Position numbers and translations under genes: made by a program. Below are positions 35,907 through 49,260 of a stretch of DNA of 64,000 nt, piece after piece (position 1 is the first letter of the stretch; the number at the start of each line of letters is the position of its first letter). Origin of the DNA: Arcuatula senhousia (lineage: Eukaryota > Mollusca > Bivalvia > Mytilida > Mytilidae); NCBI GenBank assembly GCA_963971305.1, contig OZ020307.1, positions 53,813,702-53,877,701 of the forward strand. Direction: 5' to 3'. The notes beneath the pieces were generated by a model. The model was not told the DNA's origin. It was given only the letters and a program-made list of their open reading frames with translations, and ran no database searches.

Positions 35907-38900
35907 GATATCACCGGAGCTGGAGTTGGCTTCTTTTAATGAACATTTTGGGTGCGGGTATTTTTATATCCCCCGCTTGTAATGTGGGAGGGGGTATATA
36001 GTGATATATCCAACCTTCCGTTACATCTCTTAACCACAACACCCTTCTTAAACCCTTAATGGATTTTCTTGATGAAAATTTCATACAATCTTGTGATATA
36101 ATGTAAATTAATTAGAAAAACTGTGATATAATGTATAAATGCGTGTGCACTTCCTATTCTAGAATTTGATCAAATAATCTTTTTGGTTTCCCATAAAAAC
36201 ATAGACCTTTCTGTTCGACTACAAGGGACTTCCTAATCGCTTAGATGGGTATTCGTGAATCTTCACATAATCTTTGTTTAATACATAATGTAGATGTACA
36301 CCTTTTATCTAAAATTTCTTCTGATTGATATTTGGGGGTAGTGATATATATTTCTGAGCTAGCGCTCACAGTTTCTGAGTTCTTTCAATACTTTTGGTTG
36401 ATATGACCTTTCAATGTTGCTGATGAAATGTTACTCCTTGAAATATGCCTAAATAGCATTCCCAAATAAACTGTTTTAGTGATAGCCGCATATTTTATTA
36501 CATATATTAAGATGTGTTGGACAAAAGTTAGCAATACTTTATATTTAAACCTCTTCGCAATGCAAAACAAGAGGCTCACAGGAGCCTGAATAGCTCACCT
36601 GGTTTCAATGACTTAATGTAACAATATTTCCCTCAGCTAACACCCCATCATGACAATGAAACCACTGGAGAGCTCTATTAAGCTTAACATTTAAGCAAGC
36701 AAATGGATGACACTATCTTCTATGAATCATTATATAAATATCACTTACAATCTTCTTTTTTGTCATTTAACGGGCCATAACTCCTATAATGGTCATCTGA
36801 TAATCTATGCCTATAGACAATTTTTTAGATCTAAATTAGTAGAACATTAAAGCAAGCAACAGCTTTTCTCTAACTGCAATAGTTTCATTCTATAGGCAAA
36901 AATCATGATAATATGCCTATTAAGGGGCCATAATCCCTAAAAGGGGTCATCTGACAACATCGACCCTATGACCACTTTTGAAGAGCTCAATTAGCTAAAC
37001 AATTAAGCAATCTTAACCTTTTCTCTTTACTTACGTTTACAATGTATAACGCTAAAACCATCATTTTTGGCGTTTAATGGGCCAATACCCCTTTAAGGGG
37101 TCATCCGACAATTTCGACTTAATGGACAATTTTGTAGAACTCAATTTGCTTAACATTTAAGCAAGTAACACCTTTACTATATATACTATAGTTCACAATC
37201 TATTAGGCTAAACCTATTATTTTTGGCGTTTCATGGGGCCATCACCCCTAAAAGGAGTCATTTGAAAATTTCAACCTTATGAGCAATTTTGTAGATCTCA
37301 ATTAGCTGAACGTTTAAGCAATCAAAACCTATCCTCTATCTTTTATAGTTCACAATCTATAAGGCTTAAACCATTATTTTTGGCGTTTAAGGGTCGTAAC
37401 TCCTATAAGGGGTCATCTGACAATTTCAACATTGAAAATTTTGTAGAGCTTAATTATCTTAACAATAAGCAATTAAAATAACTTTAATGTCTTATATAGT
37501 TCTTGAGATATAAGACAAAATAAGTGCAAATTTCAGAAAATATTAAGAAAAGGGGCAATAACTCCCACACGGTTTGTTGGCATTTCTTTAAAACTTCGGA
37601 GCAGGTAGATTACCCTTGCCAGAATTTTGATATCTGTCACCGCTTTTGAGTTATTTGCAAAAAGCTGCTGTTTAACCCCTGTTATATTTTTAACAATGGC
37701 GGCTATGTTTTTTATTTGATCAATTTAAGATACAAATGACAACAAAGTTCCAGACAATAAATTTTGCTACGCCTGACGCGCGTTTCGTCTATTCAAGTCT
37801 CATCAGAGGTGCTCTACCAAAAATATTGAAAATGCCAAACACTGTATGAATATGAAGAGCATAGAACAGTAAAACCAAAAATACCAAACTGGGGAACCAA
37901 ATTATAATGATAATCGTTTGTAGCCAATATGTCATTTACCAATTTAAGCTTCAGTCGAATTGGTTCAGTAGTTTCAGAGAAGATTTTTGAAATTGTTTAG
38001 AGACGACGACGGACGACAGACGCATAGTAATGGCATAAGATCACATGGCCTTCGGCCGGGTGAGCTAAAAAGAACAAAAAATAACATTGTTTGACACAGT
38101 ACTGCTGAAGACCAGGTGCCTTATTTTCGAAGCTACCTGAGGACAAAGAGACAGCTAAGCAGCCTCCTTAACCACATCTTAGTCCTATGTCGTATTTCCA
38201 TACTTAAGAAATAAATATGACAACAAAGTTCCAGACAATTAATTTCGCTACGCCTGACGTGCGTTTTGTCTATTCAAGACTCATCAGAGGCGCTGAAAAT
38301 GCAAAACACTATATGATTATGAATGGCATAGAACAATTACACCAAAAATACCAAACTGGAGAACCAAATTATTACTAAGATGACCAACCTATGTCTTGGG
38401 TAGGAAGAACCTTACGGTTTAGACAATTTTGAAATTCAAACGTATAATTTAAAGCTTTGATGTGTTCTCCAACACAAAAGTGTTGGTGCTGGAGCGGGCT
38501 AACCTCGGGGAAGTTTGTTACATGTATAACAAAGATAAAAATTCCTAGCCGGGGAACGTCTAAGAACGCTTCGGTACGGCTGCTAAGACATTACTTAGGG
38601 CGTTCCAAAGATCATCCTAAATCAATTCCTGAGACGTAATTTAGGAAATTCCTATGAAAGTTTCGAAAATAAGGCCCGAGGTGCGATACCAGAAAATGCA
38701 TTTTTCCTATTAATAAAATCATATCGATCTGTTCGATTACGATATGAACTTGATTGCTAAAACAGCCAAAATTAATAACAATCATGCAGCACAAATAAAA
38801 CCTTATACACACACTAAAAATTTAAATATTAGATAAGAAAATGTTCAATGTTCCGTTAAAAAAGTGACTCACCTTTTTTTATCTGGACGATTTGTATTCA

Positions 38901-38930
38901 AAACTACTGGTCAAGCTCTAGCTTTGATGC
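35907..38930 (+). repeat. Tandem segmental duplication, copy B (unoccupied site at 38859-38870)
   Basis: Parallels copy A in order: dispersed repeat with pearl-like insertion (35965-36385), GAGGCTCC element (36568-38070), GACAACAAAGTTCC repeat (38217-38650). Copy-specific differences include an extra GACAACAAAGTTCC insertion at 37732-37905 and ~100 extra bases near 38650-38755. At 38859-38870 the sequence reads GTTAAAAAAGTGACTC with no TA-flanked element. No gene. Confidence 0.9.
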
Positions 38931-39039
38931 AGAAACATGTCAATTCTTAAAATTACATTTTAATGATTTTGTATTTGTTTTTTGATTTTCGTTTTGTTTT
39001 ATGGTGTATGTTTGTGTATTTTTTATTTCCGCATTCATT

Positions 39040-39195
39040 TAAGAATTGAATGTTTGTATTTTGATGCCTCATTGGCGTGTACAACCGTTGACCGTAGCAC
39101 ATTTTGAATGAAGCTCGCTAGCACTTCATGTTAAAAATGTGCGACCGGTCAACGGTTTTACAACCCTATGAAACATCAAAATACAAACATTCAAT
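39040..39195. repeat. Near-palindrome with ~70-bp arms
   Basis: ATTGAATGTTTGTATTTTGA, AACCGTTGACCG and GCACATTTT occur at 39046-39115 and again in reverse at 39120-39193, so the stretch could fold into a long hairpin. Probably a foldback element. Part of its left flank (38955-39040) recurs at 39880-39945. Confidence 0.75.
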
Positions 39196-39203
39196 ACTTA
39201 TAA

Positions 39204-39867
39204 TTACATTTTAAAGACATAGAACCTATCATTTTGGCAATTTTTAAAAAATAGTAAAATTCACACTATTTGAAGAATACATTGTAAAACCTTTGAAGAA
39301 ACTGTTAAATTTAAAAAAAAAACCTGCCAGAAAGTATTCTTTTCGACGGAAAACTGATGCAAAAAACGCAGTGTCAAAAAAGAGGACAACCTAATTATAG
39401 AATGTAAACACTTGCGGGTACTGGTAAACTGACAAACAAAAAGTAACCAAACGAAACGGAGCTGCACAAAAACAATATCGGTAAAGAAGGAAACGTAAAC
39501 AGTAAAATTAACAACCGAAATCTGTATTAAGGAAGGAAACGAAATCAAGCGAAACTGGTAAAAAGGAAAATTGAACCGATTTTAGCCGACACCAGTCGTT
39601 TTTCTTAATTTACCGATTTCGTTTTCTCTTCGCCTCGTTTGGTTACATTTCGTTTCTCAGTTTAACAGTACCCTGTTTACCAAATGTAAATATTTATGAT
39701 GGACAATACTTAATCAAAGCGAATAATTAAAATAAGATTATTTTATAGAAAACTGCAAAACATTGAGTTTTTATGTTGGTAAAGGAAAGTTTTAGATAGT
39801 ATATTTTTAATAAATGTACTTTTTATTCAATGTAAAAAATTGCGAAATTGATAGGTTCTATGACTTT
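39204..39867. mobile_element. MITE with TTAAAG-CATAGAACCTATCA ends, holding a second MITE
   Basis: The ends near 39204-39238 and 39834-39867 are inverted (CATAGAACCTATCA, GCAATTTTT). Inside, 39415-39675 has its own inverted ends (GGGTACTG, GTAACCAAACGA at 39417-39462; reverse at 39627-39673). Two nested small DNA elements; non-coding. Confidence 0.7.
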
Positions 39868-39944
39868 AATGTTTTTTTAAATTGATTTTGATTTTTCGTT
39901 TTGTTTTCTGGTGTATGTTCGTGTACTTTTTATTTGCGCATTAA

Positions 39945-40930
39945 TATCCAAATGCGAATTCAAGTTGTGAGAATTTACCTGGATAAGAACAAATTTTAGT
40001 TGTGCGTATAGTAAGGTCATGACCTGGCTACGACCACGTGATTCAAGTGATATTTCATCGAGGTATGAAAGACGATTCAAGGTGTCAATTAACCAATAGA
40101 ATTACTGCATTTTAATTATATGCACGGAAAAAATGCGAATTCAATTGTGAGAGAAAAAATTTAGTTGTGCGTATAGTTAGGTTATGACCCGGATAACGGC
40201 CACGTGAAACAAGTGACATTTCATCGAGGTATGAAAGACGATTCAAGGTGTCAATTAACCAATAAAATTACTGCATTTCAATTATATAAACGGTATATGT
40301 AATTATACATCATTTATCTATGACTTTGTAGAGTATTGATAAAAATGTAATGCACTAAAATTGTCACTCAACCAGAAAACGAGATCAAGGTTAAAAGATT
40401 GGGTAGGTAGCTACTTGCATATAAATATCGAAATATAAACTTAGTTTCATCAACCTAGGACTTGTATTTCTTTGATTGGAGATGCTTATAAAACTTTAAC
40501 ATTGGTATTTTTTTATGTATTGAAAATGGTCAAAGTCACTAAATTAGAAAATCGAGGTTAAGAGATCTATTCGAATGTGCAAAGCTACTAGTGGGACATT
40601 TATAGGCATACCAAGTTTCATCAAAGTAAGACTTATAGTTCTTGCTCAAATATGGAATTGCTTATAACCTTAAAGCAAATAGATAAACCAATTCGAATGT
40701 CAAAAAGTACAAAATTAATAAACATAAAAGAGAACAGCACAAAAAGACAACACAAAAAACCTACAAAACAATTGAAAAGCAAACAACAACAAAAGTGCTA
40801 ATTTTTGTACATGTACTGATTTTTGGGGGGAAATAATTATGATGTTAGATTTCTGTGGGATATATATTTCGGTAAGGATATTAGATGATGTGGGGTTGTT
40901 TAAGTTAAGTACTAGTGTCGATATATATGA
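39945..40930 (+). repeat. Duplicated non-coding sequence, partner 46065-46746
   Basis: 40200-40930 and 46065-46746 align through GACATTTCATCGAGGTATGA, AAGACGATTCAAGGTGTCAA, TTTGATTGGAGATGCTTATA and the AAGGATATTAGATGATGTGG block. 39945-40130 is a partial third copy of the beginning. Between 40680 and 40760, and again at 46535-46610, is a block similar to a Penelope-like 3' end (ATTCGAATGTCAAAA, AGAACAGCAC). No convincing gene; frames at 40715-41257 (-) and 40839-41150 (+) overlap the repeat and lack known motifs. Confidence 0.7.
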
Positions 40931-41274
40931 AAGTTTCAATAAGAGCTTGGGGTTTCTAACTGGCGTTTTGCCGCGTTCTGTGTCATGTGACGTCACAAAT
41001 ATTTCCGTCACAGTTTTCCGGGCAACTTCATACACCAGGCGCTTTATATTTGTAATGAAGCATGGTGAGACGATTTTAACTGAAACCCGTCTTGTGGTCT
41101 TCTTCCAGTCTACGGATACTAAAAGACTCAGGCGAAATAATACGTTATGATATTGGAAGACCATTTCTAGTTTTGAATAATAAAAGACTTGTTTATATAT
41201 AATAATTTTTATTTGTATAAAAACATCAATTTTTATCGGGCTACCATAAAACGACACATGAATTAAACTGTCCT

Positions 41275-41562
41275 TTAAATATATTTAGGACATGCCATCC
41301 AGCGAATTCTTGCTTCCAATAGTTTAGTATTATCCCAAGTATATACCTTAAGCTTAACTCTGTACTTGTAAACTTCGTGAAGGTCGACCCTAACTCGGAA
41401 GTTGTAATTCCATTCAGCATCAAGTGCGTCGAAGCCCAAAACCACAGAAGGTGTATGGTACTTTGTTGAAATTTATATTTTCAAATGACGAGTTAATCGT
41501 AAACGTCTGAATCGCCTCTCAATACACAAGCCCAAACGGCTTTGCAAGATATCCTACTTGGC
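41275..41562 (-). pseudogene. H-type lectin terminal exon, inactivated paralogue
   Basis: Reads as the counterpart of 55049-55311: acceptor TGCATAACAG, then GQVGYLAK, a TGA where the live copy has Arg, IQTFTI, an insertion of net 25 bp that shifts the frame, and then TPSVVLGFDALDAEWNYNF, VDLHEV, YTWDNTKLLEARIRWMACPK to TAA at 41275-41277. Similarity to the live copy extends on both sides (41040-42120 against 54830-55890), so this is a genomic duplicate and not a retrocopy. Two independent lesions make a functional product unlikely. Confidence 0.85.
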
Positions 41563-42120
41563 CTGTTATGCATAAAAAGCCAGTTAATGTCACATATCAA
41601 AAGATCATGAAAATGTTGTATGTATTTACTAAAAGTTATGTTTTTGAATATTTATGGTCTCAGACTCGTGTGCTTGAAAATTATTTTAGTAAAACGACGT
41701 TCATGGTAAGAAAGTAAAACTTTATGTTGGGTTAGTATGATTAAACTATAATATAAAACACAAGCTCCAAGGAGATTGTAATTGAACATTGAAAAAAACA
41801 AACCAGATACATCAAGCATTGAAAAAACGTCATGCAAGAGGACAAACTATAATTCATGCATTGCACGAGAAGTTGAGAGAGAGAAAAAAAGAAAAAAAAA
41901 GTATTATGCCGATATTTGTTTCTGTCTATTCGAAATAACATTAAAAGTGTGGCACGAGAAGGTTACTAAGCCACATTTTATGTTATTTCTTCACATTCAG
42001 AAAGAAACAAATACTTCCGTGGGTTTTTGTGATTTATATTTTAACTTGACTTTACTCAGGCAAAGATATAGTTAAGCATGCTGACAAAGATGATTGGGTG
42101 CCGAAAAATAAGCAAAAACA

Positions 42121-43690
42121 TAAATATCAAACAAAATTAAGGTTAGTTAGGACACCTGACCCCAAAAATAATGCCGAATTTAAAATGTTCAATTTATTGG
42201 ATATATTATTAACAGGTATATACTTTATCTTGTGTAAAAATATTGGACCCCCCTTTCCAGGATTGTTTTCCCAAAATTAAACTCAAAGGTTTCCCAAATT
42301 ACTATAGATTATATAGGAAAGGCAAAATAATAAGCATATAATCTTGTCGCAGAAAAAATCCACAAATTTTAAATTTTATTTTTATTTGATAAAAATCAAT
42401 GAAATACAATATATTTTGAAATAAAACAATAAAAACTGGGGTTAACCAGCTTACTTTTCTGACTACAATACAAATCTTTGAAATGCTTTGGTCATTTTTC
42501 AAGTGGATTATCTCCCTTGTTTTATTTGAAAATTTTATTCATGAAATAATGGTTGTTTTATTTAAATTAAAATTTATTTATTTTGATTAAGTTTTATTAA
42601 ATGAAACTATTTAACACAAGTTTCAAGGTATTTGTGACATTTGGACTTGTTTTTTGCACTTTTAGCTGTTTTTGGTCACATGACAGGTGTCTTCACTAAC
42701 CTTAATTTCTTTTCTTTTCATCGAATTTTTTCTTGTATTCTTTAAGGTAGATGGGGTGTCTAAAAATGTATCCATGGTATTTTCTTAAATTATGGCCACA
42801 GTTAGCCCTAGAATAAGACTTTAAAACTTGATAATAAAATTAAAAGCTCACCATCAGAATTTTTGTAGAAACGACTTTTAAAATGCATGATTTTAGTACT
42901 TTTTATATAGGATCAATAGGGAAAACTTAAATTTCCTTTCCCTGAAAAAAATATGCTCTATAGATTTTTCTCAAAATTTGTGAAAATCTTTGTTTTGTAT
43001 GAATTTTTAAATATACTAAATTAAGTTCACCATCAAAATTTTTGAAAAAAGTGAAAAATGTGTTTTTCCTTATTATTTTCATATAAATTATGTCCCCTTA
43101 AAAAGTACGGGAAAATATTGAAATTCGCAAAGAAGGTATATTTTATCCCATTTTTAAGGTAATATTATTACAAATAATTATTAATTTCGATGTTTACCTA
43201 TCCCAAAAGAAGTAAAAAAGAATAAATAGCAGTATGAAATTTAAAGTTATGATAGATGTGCAAAAAAGATGCTCAGTGATAGACACCCCATTTGCATGTT
43301 TTTGTCGTCAATAGATGTTTTATGGAGACATCATATGCTCATATGATTTTTAGTGAAGGGCTATGGAAATTGTTTTCGTTCTTTTTTCTCTCGATAATTT
43401 GGGACCAGGGGTGGTGTTCTCGAAGCATTCCTATCTCCAGGACCCTTCCAGAGTCCTTTTTCAAGCTTCAGGCTTCCCAAACTTAAATAATGTTCTCGAA
43501 GGTCTCTTAATTTGGGATACACCGTAATTCCCCCAAAAATCTAGGACACCTAGGTAGTTGACTTAGGACGTTCCTAACCTATTTCATCCCTTAATATGAT
43601 CAAGGGTGGCGGTCTCGAAGCTTTCCAAAGAATGGCCATAAGAAGGGTTCTTAGACAAACTTTCTCGAAACATTCTCAGAAACTCTTACG
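42121..43690. other. AT-rich non-coding stretch
   Basis: No gene. Short frames only. Positions 43405-43690 contain repeated phrases (GGTGGTGTTCTCGAAGC, GGTGGCGGTCTCGAAGC) of unknown origin just before the Penelope-like fragment. Confidence 0.5.
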
Positions 43691-43709
43691 AGACTGATTT
43701 TCTTCAGGG

Positions 43710-44510
43710 ACTAGTAAAGAACAAGAAGATGAAAGAGGCAAGGTCATTTAATCTTACATTCAGATAAATTGATGATGTCCTTTCTGTCAATAACAATTCA
43801 TTTGGTAGATGGATTCCTTCAATATATCCTCCAGATTTGGAGATTAAAGAGACCCACGAATCGAACTGCTTCACGTCTTTCTTGGATTTGCACCTTGAAT
43901 TTGACCCAGGTAGTCATCTCAGTACAAAAATTTACAATAAAAGGGACGATTTTAATTTTCAAATTATTAATTTTCCTTATCTACAGAGCAATATACATAC
44001 TTCCCCTGCATACAGTGTTGATATTTCACAAAATTTATGCCAGAGCTTGCACACATTTCACAGATTTTTGAACAGACACCGATTTCTTCGTGACCGACTT
44101 TTGGAGCAGGGCTGTAAAAAAAGTGTCATACGATCCCTAAAAAATTCTCTCTTAGTTATCAGCCACTAGTAGAAAAGTTAAAATTGAGTTAAAAGATATG
44201 GTGGTTAATTGTTTTAATTAGTGTTTGACTGGTCTGCTGTACTGAGATGATCACCTCAATATCCCTATTGTGTCTCACAACTATGTTGTGTTTAATGGTC
44301 ATTACCGGATCCTAAGATCGCAATGGAAGAGGGAGGTTTGGCATCATAAAACCTGGTTTAACCAACCATTTCGTTTGAAATGCCTGTACCAAGTCAGGAC
44401 CATTGCGATCCATTAATTCTTCGGTATGAATGGTTCGTTTTTGTCATTTTCTCTGGACTATGAGATTGATCATTCAAGTTCGGTAGTTTTGTTTTTACTT
44501 TTATATTCTT
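43710..44510 (+). pseudogene. Penelope-like reverse-transcriptase fragment with 3' tail
   Basis: 5'-truncated. It reads FNLTFRQIDDVLSVNN (the YIDD motif with Tyr changed to Gln), then in another frame EIKETHESNCFTSFLDLHLE, YNKRDDFNFQIINFPYLQSN and HRFLRDRLLEQGCKKSVIRS. The 3' untranslated tail runs to the family's terminus GTTCGGTAGTTTTG near 44490. This is the longest copy of the tail also found at 12341/18880, 29930 and 62890. Frameshift and motif loss make it dead. Confidence 0.85.
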
Positions 44511-46064
44511 TACTTAGGCAATCCCAACTATCTTCTTGTTCTATTAAGACATTACTATGTATTAAAATCGATAATCGATGATCACGTGCCTAAGTTTTTG
44601 TTTACCAATTTAAACTGAACATGTGGCATAGTGATATTCAAGTGTATTTGTATTTTATCATGTTATTTGTATTTATTATATATCTGATGTACTTGTATTC
44701 ATTTTCATGCTATCCCTGTATAAATTTAGTATTTTCTTTGTAACTGTACTTATTAGACGTATTCTTATTCTATTGGTTATATTCAAGGTTCATTGGTTTT
44801 GAGCGGAATTCTTTAGTTTGACCTCTTTGTTAACTCTCTTTTCATTTTGATATCGTAGCAGTTTGGTGCCATATTTATTTGTTCTCACTTTGGATATTAT
44901 ATTTCTTATTCCTTGCAAGTTTGCATGATTTATATATTAAAGGTGGATATATTTTGGTATTAGTAGTTTGCTGTTAATGACCTCTTACACCTCATGCATG
45001 TGAGGTATGTTTTTACGTAGTTTTGTGTTTATGGACGTATTGTCCGTAATTTTCGTATTATGTCGTATTCGTTTTGACATAACTGCACTGGTTTATGTTG
45101 GTTAATTGTAATGTCCGTTTTTATGTTTTAAAGTCATTTATTTTCTATATGAGATGTGCAGTAAATATACTATTTATTGTTACAAAGTTTTCAATTAATA
45201 GTTCAGCGTAATTTACTATTTTTACAATATTTGATAAGTTAATGTCAGAGTATTTTCTATTTTTTTTTGTTTCGACGATAGTAAGAATTTCTATATTATC
45301 TTCTTATATAAAGTCACATTTCAGTGATAGGATCTACCATTTTGGTGAAATTTTGTTTTTTTTGCATTTTGTTCTTAAGATATTGCAACTTATCAATTAT
45401 GATAGATAAAATCTTAATCAGATACATTAATTGAGCATTAATTGCTTCAAGAAAATGAAATAAAATTCATGTAATTTACTTTGTAACTCCCACATGCTGT
45501 CAATCAACTTTCTAACAAAGAGAACATGTGTGCTCTGGTCAGAGGTAATCATGATCCTGTGAAATGTTTTGAAAATAGGTCAAAACCATTGGATAAGACA
45601 TTTAAGTGTAATTTGATTGGCATGTCATTGATGCCTTTGGGTGGAACACTTGGATTTCTGTCTGGCAGATAATAATTCAAAAATAACTTTTAAATCCAAA
45701 TTCTAAGCTAATTATTTCATGAATTTCAAAATTTTCATGAATTCACCTCATATTTTGATGAAGTAAAGCTATCATGAATGAAATAAATGCTTTAAAAAAA
45801 TTGCCAAAATCATAGATCCTATATCTTTAAGATTTGGTAAATATTGTTATTATTGTTATTTCAGGGTCTTTTATTATCCTGTAATTGTTGATACGTTTTC
45901 ACTTTGATGATGACAAAATAAACCCTAGTTACCCTGACATTGTGTTATTTGTACATTTATTTGCAATTCTACAAACATATGAAGAAAAAATAACAAATAA
46001 AAAAAAAGATACTCACAGAAAATAATGTACATGTATATTAAATGTACACATCTAACATTTCTTA
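44511..46064. other. Non-coding stretch, nothing recognised
   Basis: AT-rich, no open frame of note, no clear repeat structure by eye. Confidence 0.5.
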
Positions 46065-46746
46065 CACAAGTGACATTTTATCGAGGTATGAAAGACGATT
46101 CAAGGTGTCAATTAACCAATAGAGTTACTGCATTTCAATTATATGCACGGTTAATGTAATTATATATCATTTATCTATGACTTTGTTCCTGAGATTTGAT
46201 AGCGTATTAATAAAACTTTACGTTGAAATTGAAATGCCACTCAACCAGAAAACTAGATCAAGGTCAAAAGATTGGGAAGGTAGCTATAAACTTAGTTACA
46301 TCAACATCAGACTTGTATTTCTTTGATTGGAGATGCTTATAAAACTTTAATATTGGTTCTCTATGTACTGAAAATGGTCAAAGTCATAAAATCAGTAAAT
46401 CGAGGTCAAGGGATGCGAATGTGGAAAGCTACTTCTTGGGCATTAATATTCATGCCAAATTTCATCAAAGTAGGACTAATAGTTCTTGAGATATGGAATT
46501 GCTTAAAACCTTCAAGCAACATAGATATACCAACGGGGCATTCGAATGTCAAAAGTACGAAAGTAATAAACATAAAGGAGAACAGCACAAGTAGACAACA
46601 CACAAAAAACCACAAAACAAATAAAAAGCAAAAAACAACAACAAAAGTGCAATTTTTTGTACTATTTTTTTGGAGGAATAATTATTGATATGAGATTTTT
46701 GTGGGATGGATTTCGGTAAGGATATTAGATGATGTGGGATTGTTTA

Positions 46747-47598
46747 ATGGCGATTAATATCTGGATGTGTTATTTAAAGTTTTCAATGACAGTCCGAAAA
46801 CCGGTAGTATTTAAACAATAGAATGAGAGAGATAGGAAAGTCCATTCGAATGTATATCCTGGTTGTCAAGTGAATTAAAAGTTCTTTTTAGCCAAAAAGT
46901 TCATTCAATTTTAAGTTATGTTGTTTAAATAAACTATTTTGAATTATAAAATGCATACGGTGCAACTGAAATGGATCGCACAATGTTAACGTTTATAAAA
47001 AATTCTGAAAAAAAAAATCACTATTATCTTAAATGTATATCTTTCCATTTTGCAAATTTTCAGACATGTTCTGCAAGAGGTTAAGCCAAAATAAAATAAA
47101 GAAAAAAGCATTTTTTTCTAGTTCGTCTTGACAACCTTTTTATTAAAAGTACATGATTTACCTGTTGAATTCGATTACGTCATAGAACATGTTTACCTTT
47201 TTGACCGGTGTCCGTAAATTGGGATCAACAACATGTATTGGATTAAATGTCAATTCAATCTTCAGTCATCCGTTTTAGAAATAGGAATGCCTCCCTTTTA
47301 TCATGTTTATTATTGATTAAAGATAGAATTTGTTGTGTCCCTTGAAAGTTTTTCATAGTTACACATTCAATTCAAATGGATCGTTTAATGATAATAGTAA
47401 AATATAATTTTCAAACTAATATCTGTCGTAAGAAAGGGTAATAACCTAACATTTCCACAAGTTTCGAGAATGTACTGCAGGTATTACACCTTGTGTGATT
47501 TTTTTTAGGTTGAGTTGACATTTAATTTTTTTCCAACGTCCAGCAAGTTTTACTCGATTTGTTAAAATATGCACTTTTGTGGACCTTATAAACAACTG
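46747..47598. other. Non-coding stretch, nothing recognised
   Basis: AT-rich sequence between the duplicated block and the CACGGTAGG element. No gene or obvious element ends. Confidence 0.5.
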
Positions 47599-48547
47599 TT
47601 TACCACGGTAGGTCCCGTGTCCGGCGACAGGATTGTTTTTTCGAGAGGGATTTACAATTGTCCTGGTTTTTTCAAGAGAATAATCAATACAAATGCAAAC
47701 TCTGGTGATATTTAGGGATTTTTAGCTAAAAGCGAAGAAAAAATGCTACCAACGGGTAGGCATATTTGTAGTATTATCATATTGTATAACAACACCAATT
47801 CCTATAAAAAAGTGTGATTCCTAAATAAAATTGTGGGCTGTTTTTTGAATTTTTACCTTTTTGCATTTTTTGCCCCTTAAAAGACAACTATATTGAACGA
47901 GATTGCTTACCATTATAAGTGAACATCACTGTTATATTATGGCATCCTGAACATTGATGCCAAAAAGTTGCGTCTTACATATTTTTAAATTAAAATAAAA
48001 TACATGTCCAGGTTTTTTCAAGAGGCGTCCAGGTTTTTGCAAGAGAGGTCCAGGTTTTTTCATACTTTAGAAAGACAAGTTGTGTGTGTTGTTTACCTGT
48101 TAAATCATATTTTAAAAGACATTGTATGTTGTTAAACAAATAAGAATACGGTACTATCATTTCAAGGGTTTTGGACAAGAATACGTCAGTTAAAGTCAAG
48201 AATTCAACCTTATATAGCCTATATAAACAGGCAGGCACATATAATTGACGCCTACAACCAGAACCCATTAATCTATTGTCTAAGCATAAATACCAACTGT
48301 TATAAATTGAAAATAGCCTCCTTGAATAATTGACTGGAAACAAAATATTTGTGTTGCGACAAGCAGAAAATTCTTACAGTTTCTGGGCTACCTTCTTTTA
48401 ACTTGACTTGTAGTTGTTTCTTGGATGTGTTTGTTTGTATCATAGAGTCGTCTTCTTTCATGTCTGCTGTTTTATCCAGGATTATATAAGACTCGATTGC
48501 CCTTTCAGTACGTCTTAATTTTTACACATATGTATTTATTCTTTATT

Positions 48548-49260
48548 ATCCCCGCGCTAGCGAAAGCGCGGGGATAATGTTTTGCTGTTCGATGTACGGA
48601 TGTACGTACGTACGTACGTACGTACGTATGGCGTAAATGTCCAGGATAATCTCAGTAACCACAGGGAGTAGAAAGATGAAACTTGGGTCATTCATTGCAT
48701 TGTGGGTGGGGACTGTGCCGAAGGTTTCGGAATTTTGATATGGCCCCTAGGGGCTGGGCTGCATAGGTAGCCCAAGGGCACATTATTCCTTCGTCACACA
48801 ACTCCTCCCAGGTTATTTGGAATACAGTACTGAAACTTGGCTCAGTAGTTGCACTATGGATGTAGATTCTGCCGAAGGTTTCAGAATTTTGATATGGTCC
48901 CTAGGGGCTGGACTGCATAGGTAGCCTAAGGGGACATTATTCCTTCGTCACGCAACTCCTCCCAGGTTATTTGGAATACAGTACTGAAACTTGGCTCAGT
49001 AGTTGCACTATGGATGTAGATTCTGCCGAAGGTTTCGGAATTTTGATATGGCACCTAGGGGCTGGGCTGCATAGGAAGCCTAAGGGCAAGTTATTCCTTC
49101 GTCACGCAACTCCTCCCAGGTTATTTGGAATACAGAACTGAAACTTGGCTCAGGAGTTGCACTATGGATGTAGATTCTTCTGATGGTTTCGGAATTTTGA
49201 TAATGCCCTTAGGGGCTGGGCTGCATAGGTAGCCTAAGAGCACATTTTTCCTTTGTCATG
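48548..49260 (+). mobile_element. Pearl-like element with 154-bp core units and (GTAC)n
   Basis: Starts with a hairpin (ATCCCCGCGCTAGCGAAAGC with its GCGGGGAT arm) and a GTAC microsatellite at 48602-48628. About four units follow (GAAACTTGGCTCAGTAGTTG, GGGGCTGGGCTGCATAGG, ATTCCTTCGTCACGCAACTC), exactly 154 bp apart where measured (48841, 48995, 49149). The right terminus is missing. Confidence 0.8.

Noticed and set aside
40715..41257. 180-codon frame (-) and 103-codon frame (+)
   Set aside because: They overlap duplicated non-coding sequence and the lectin 3' flank, oppose each other, and show no domain; the paralogous copies do not preserve the frames.
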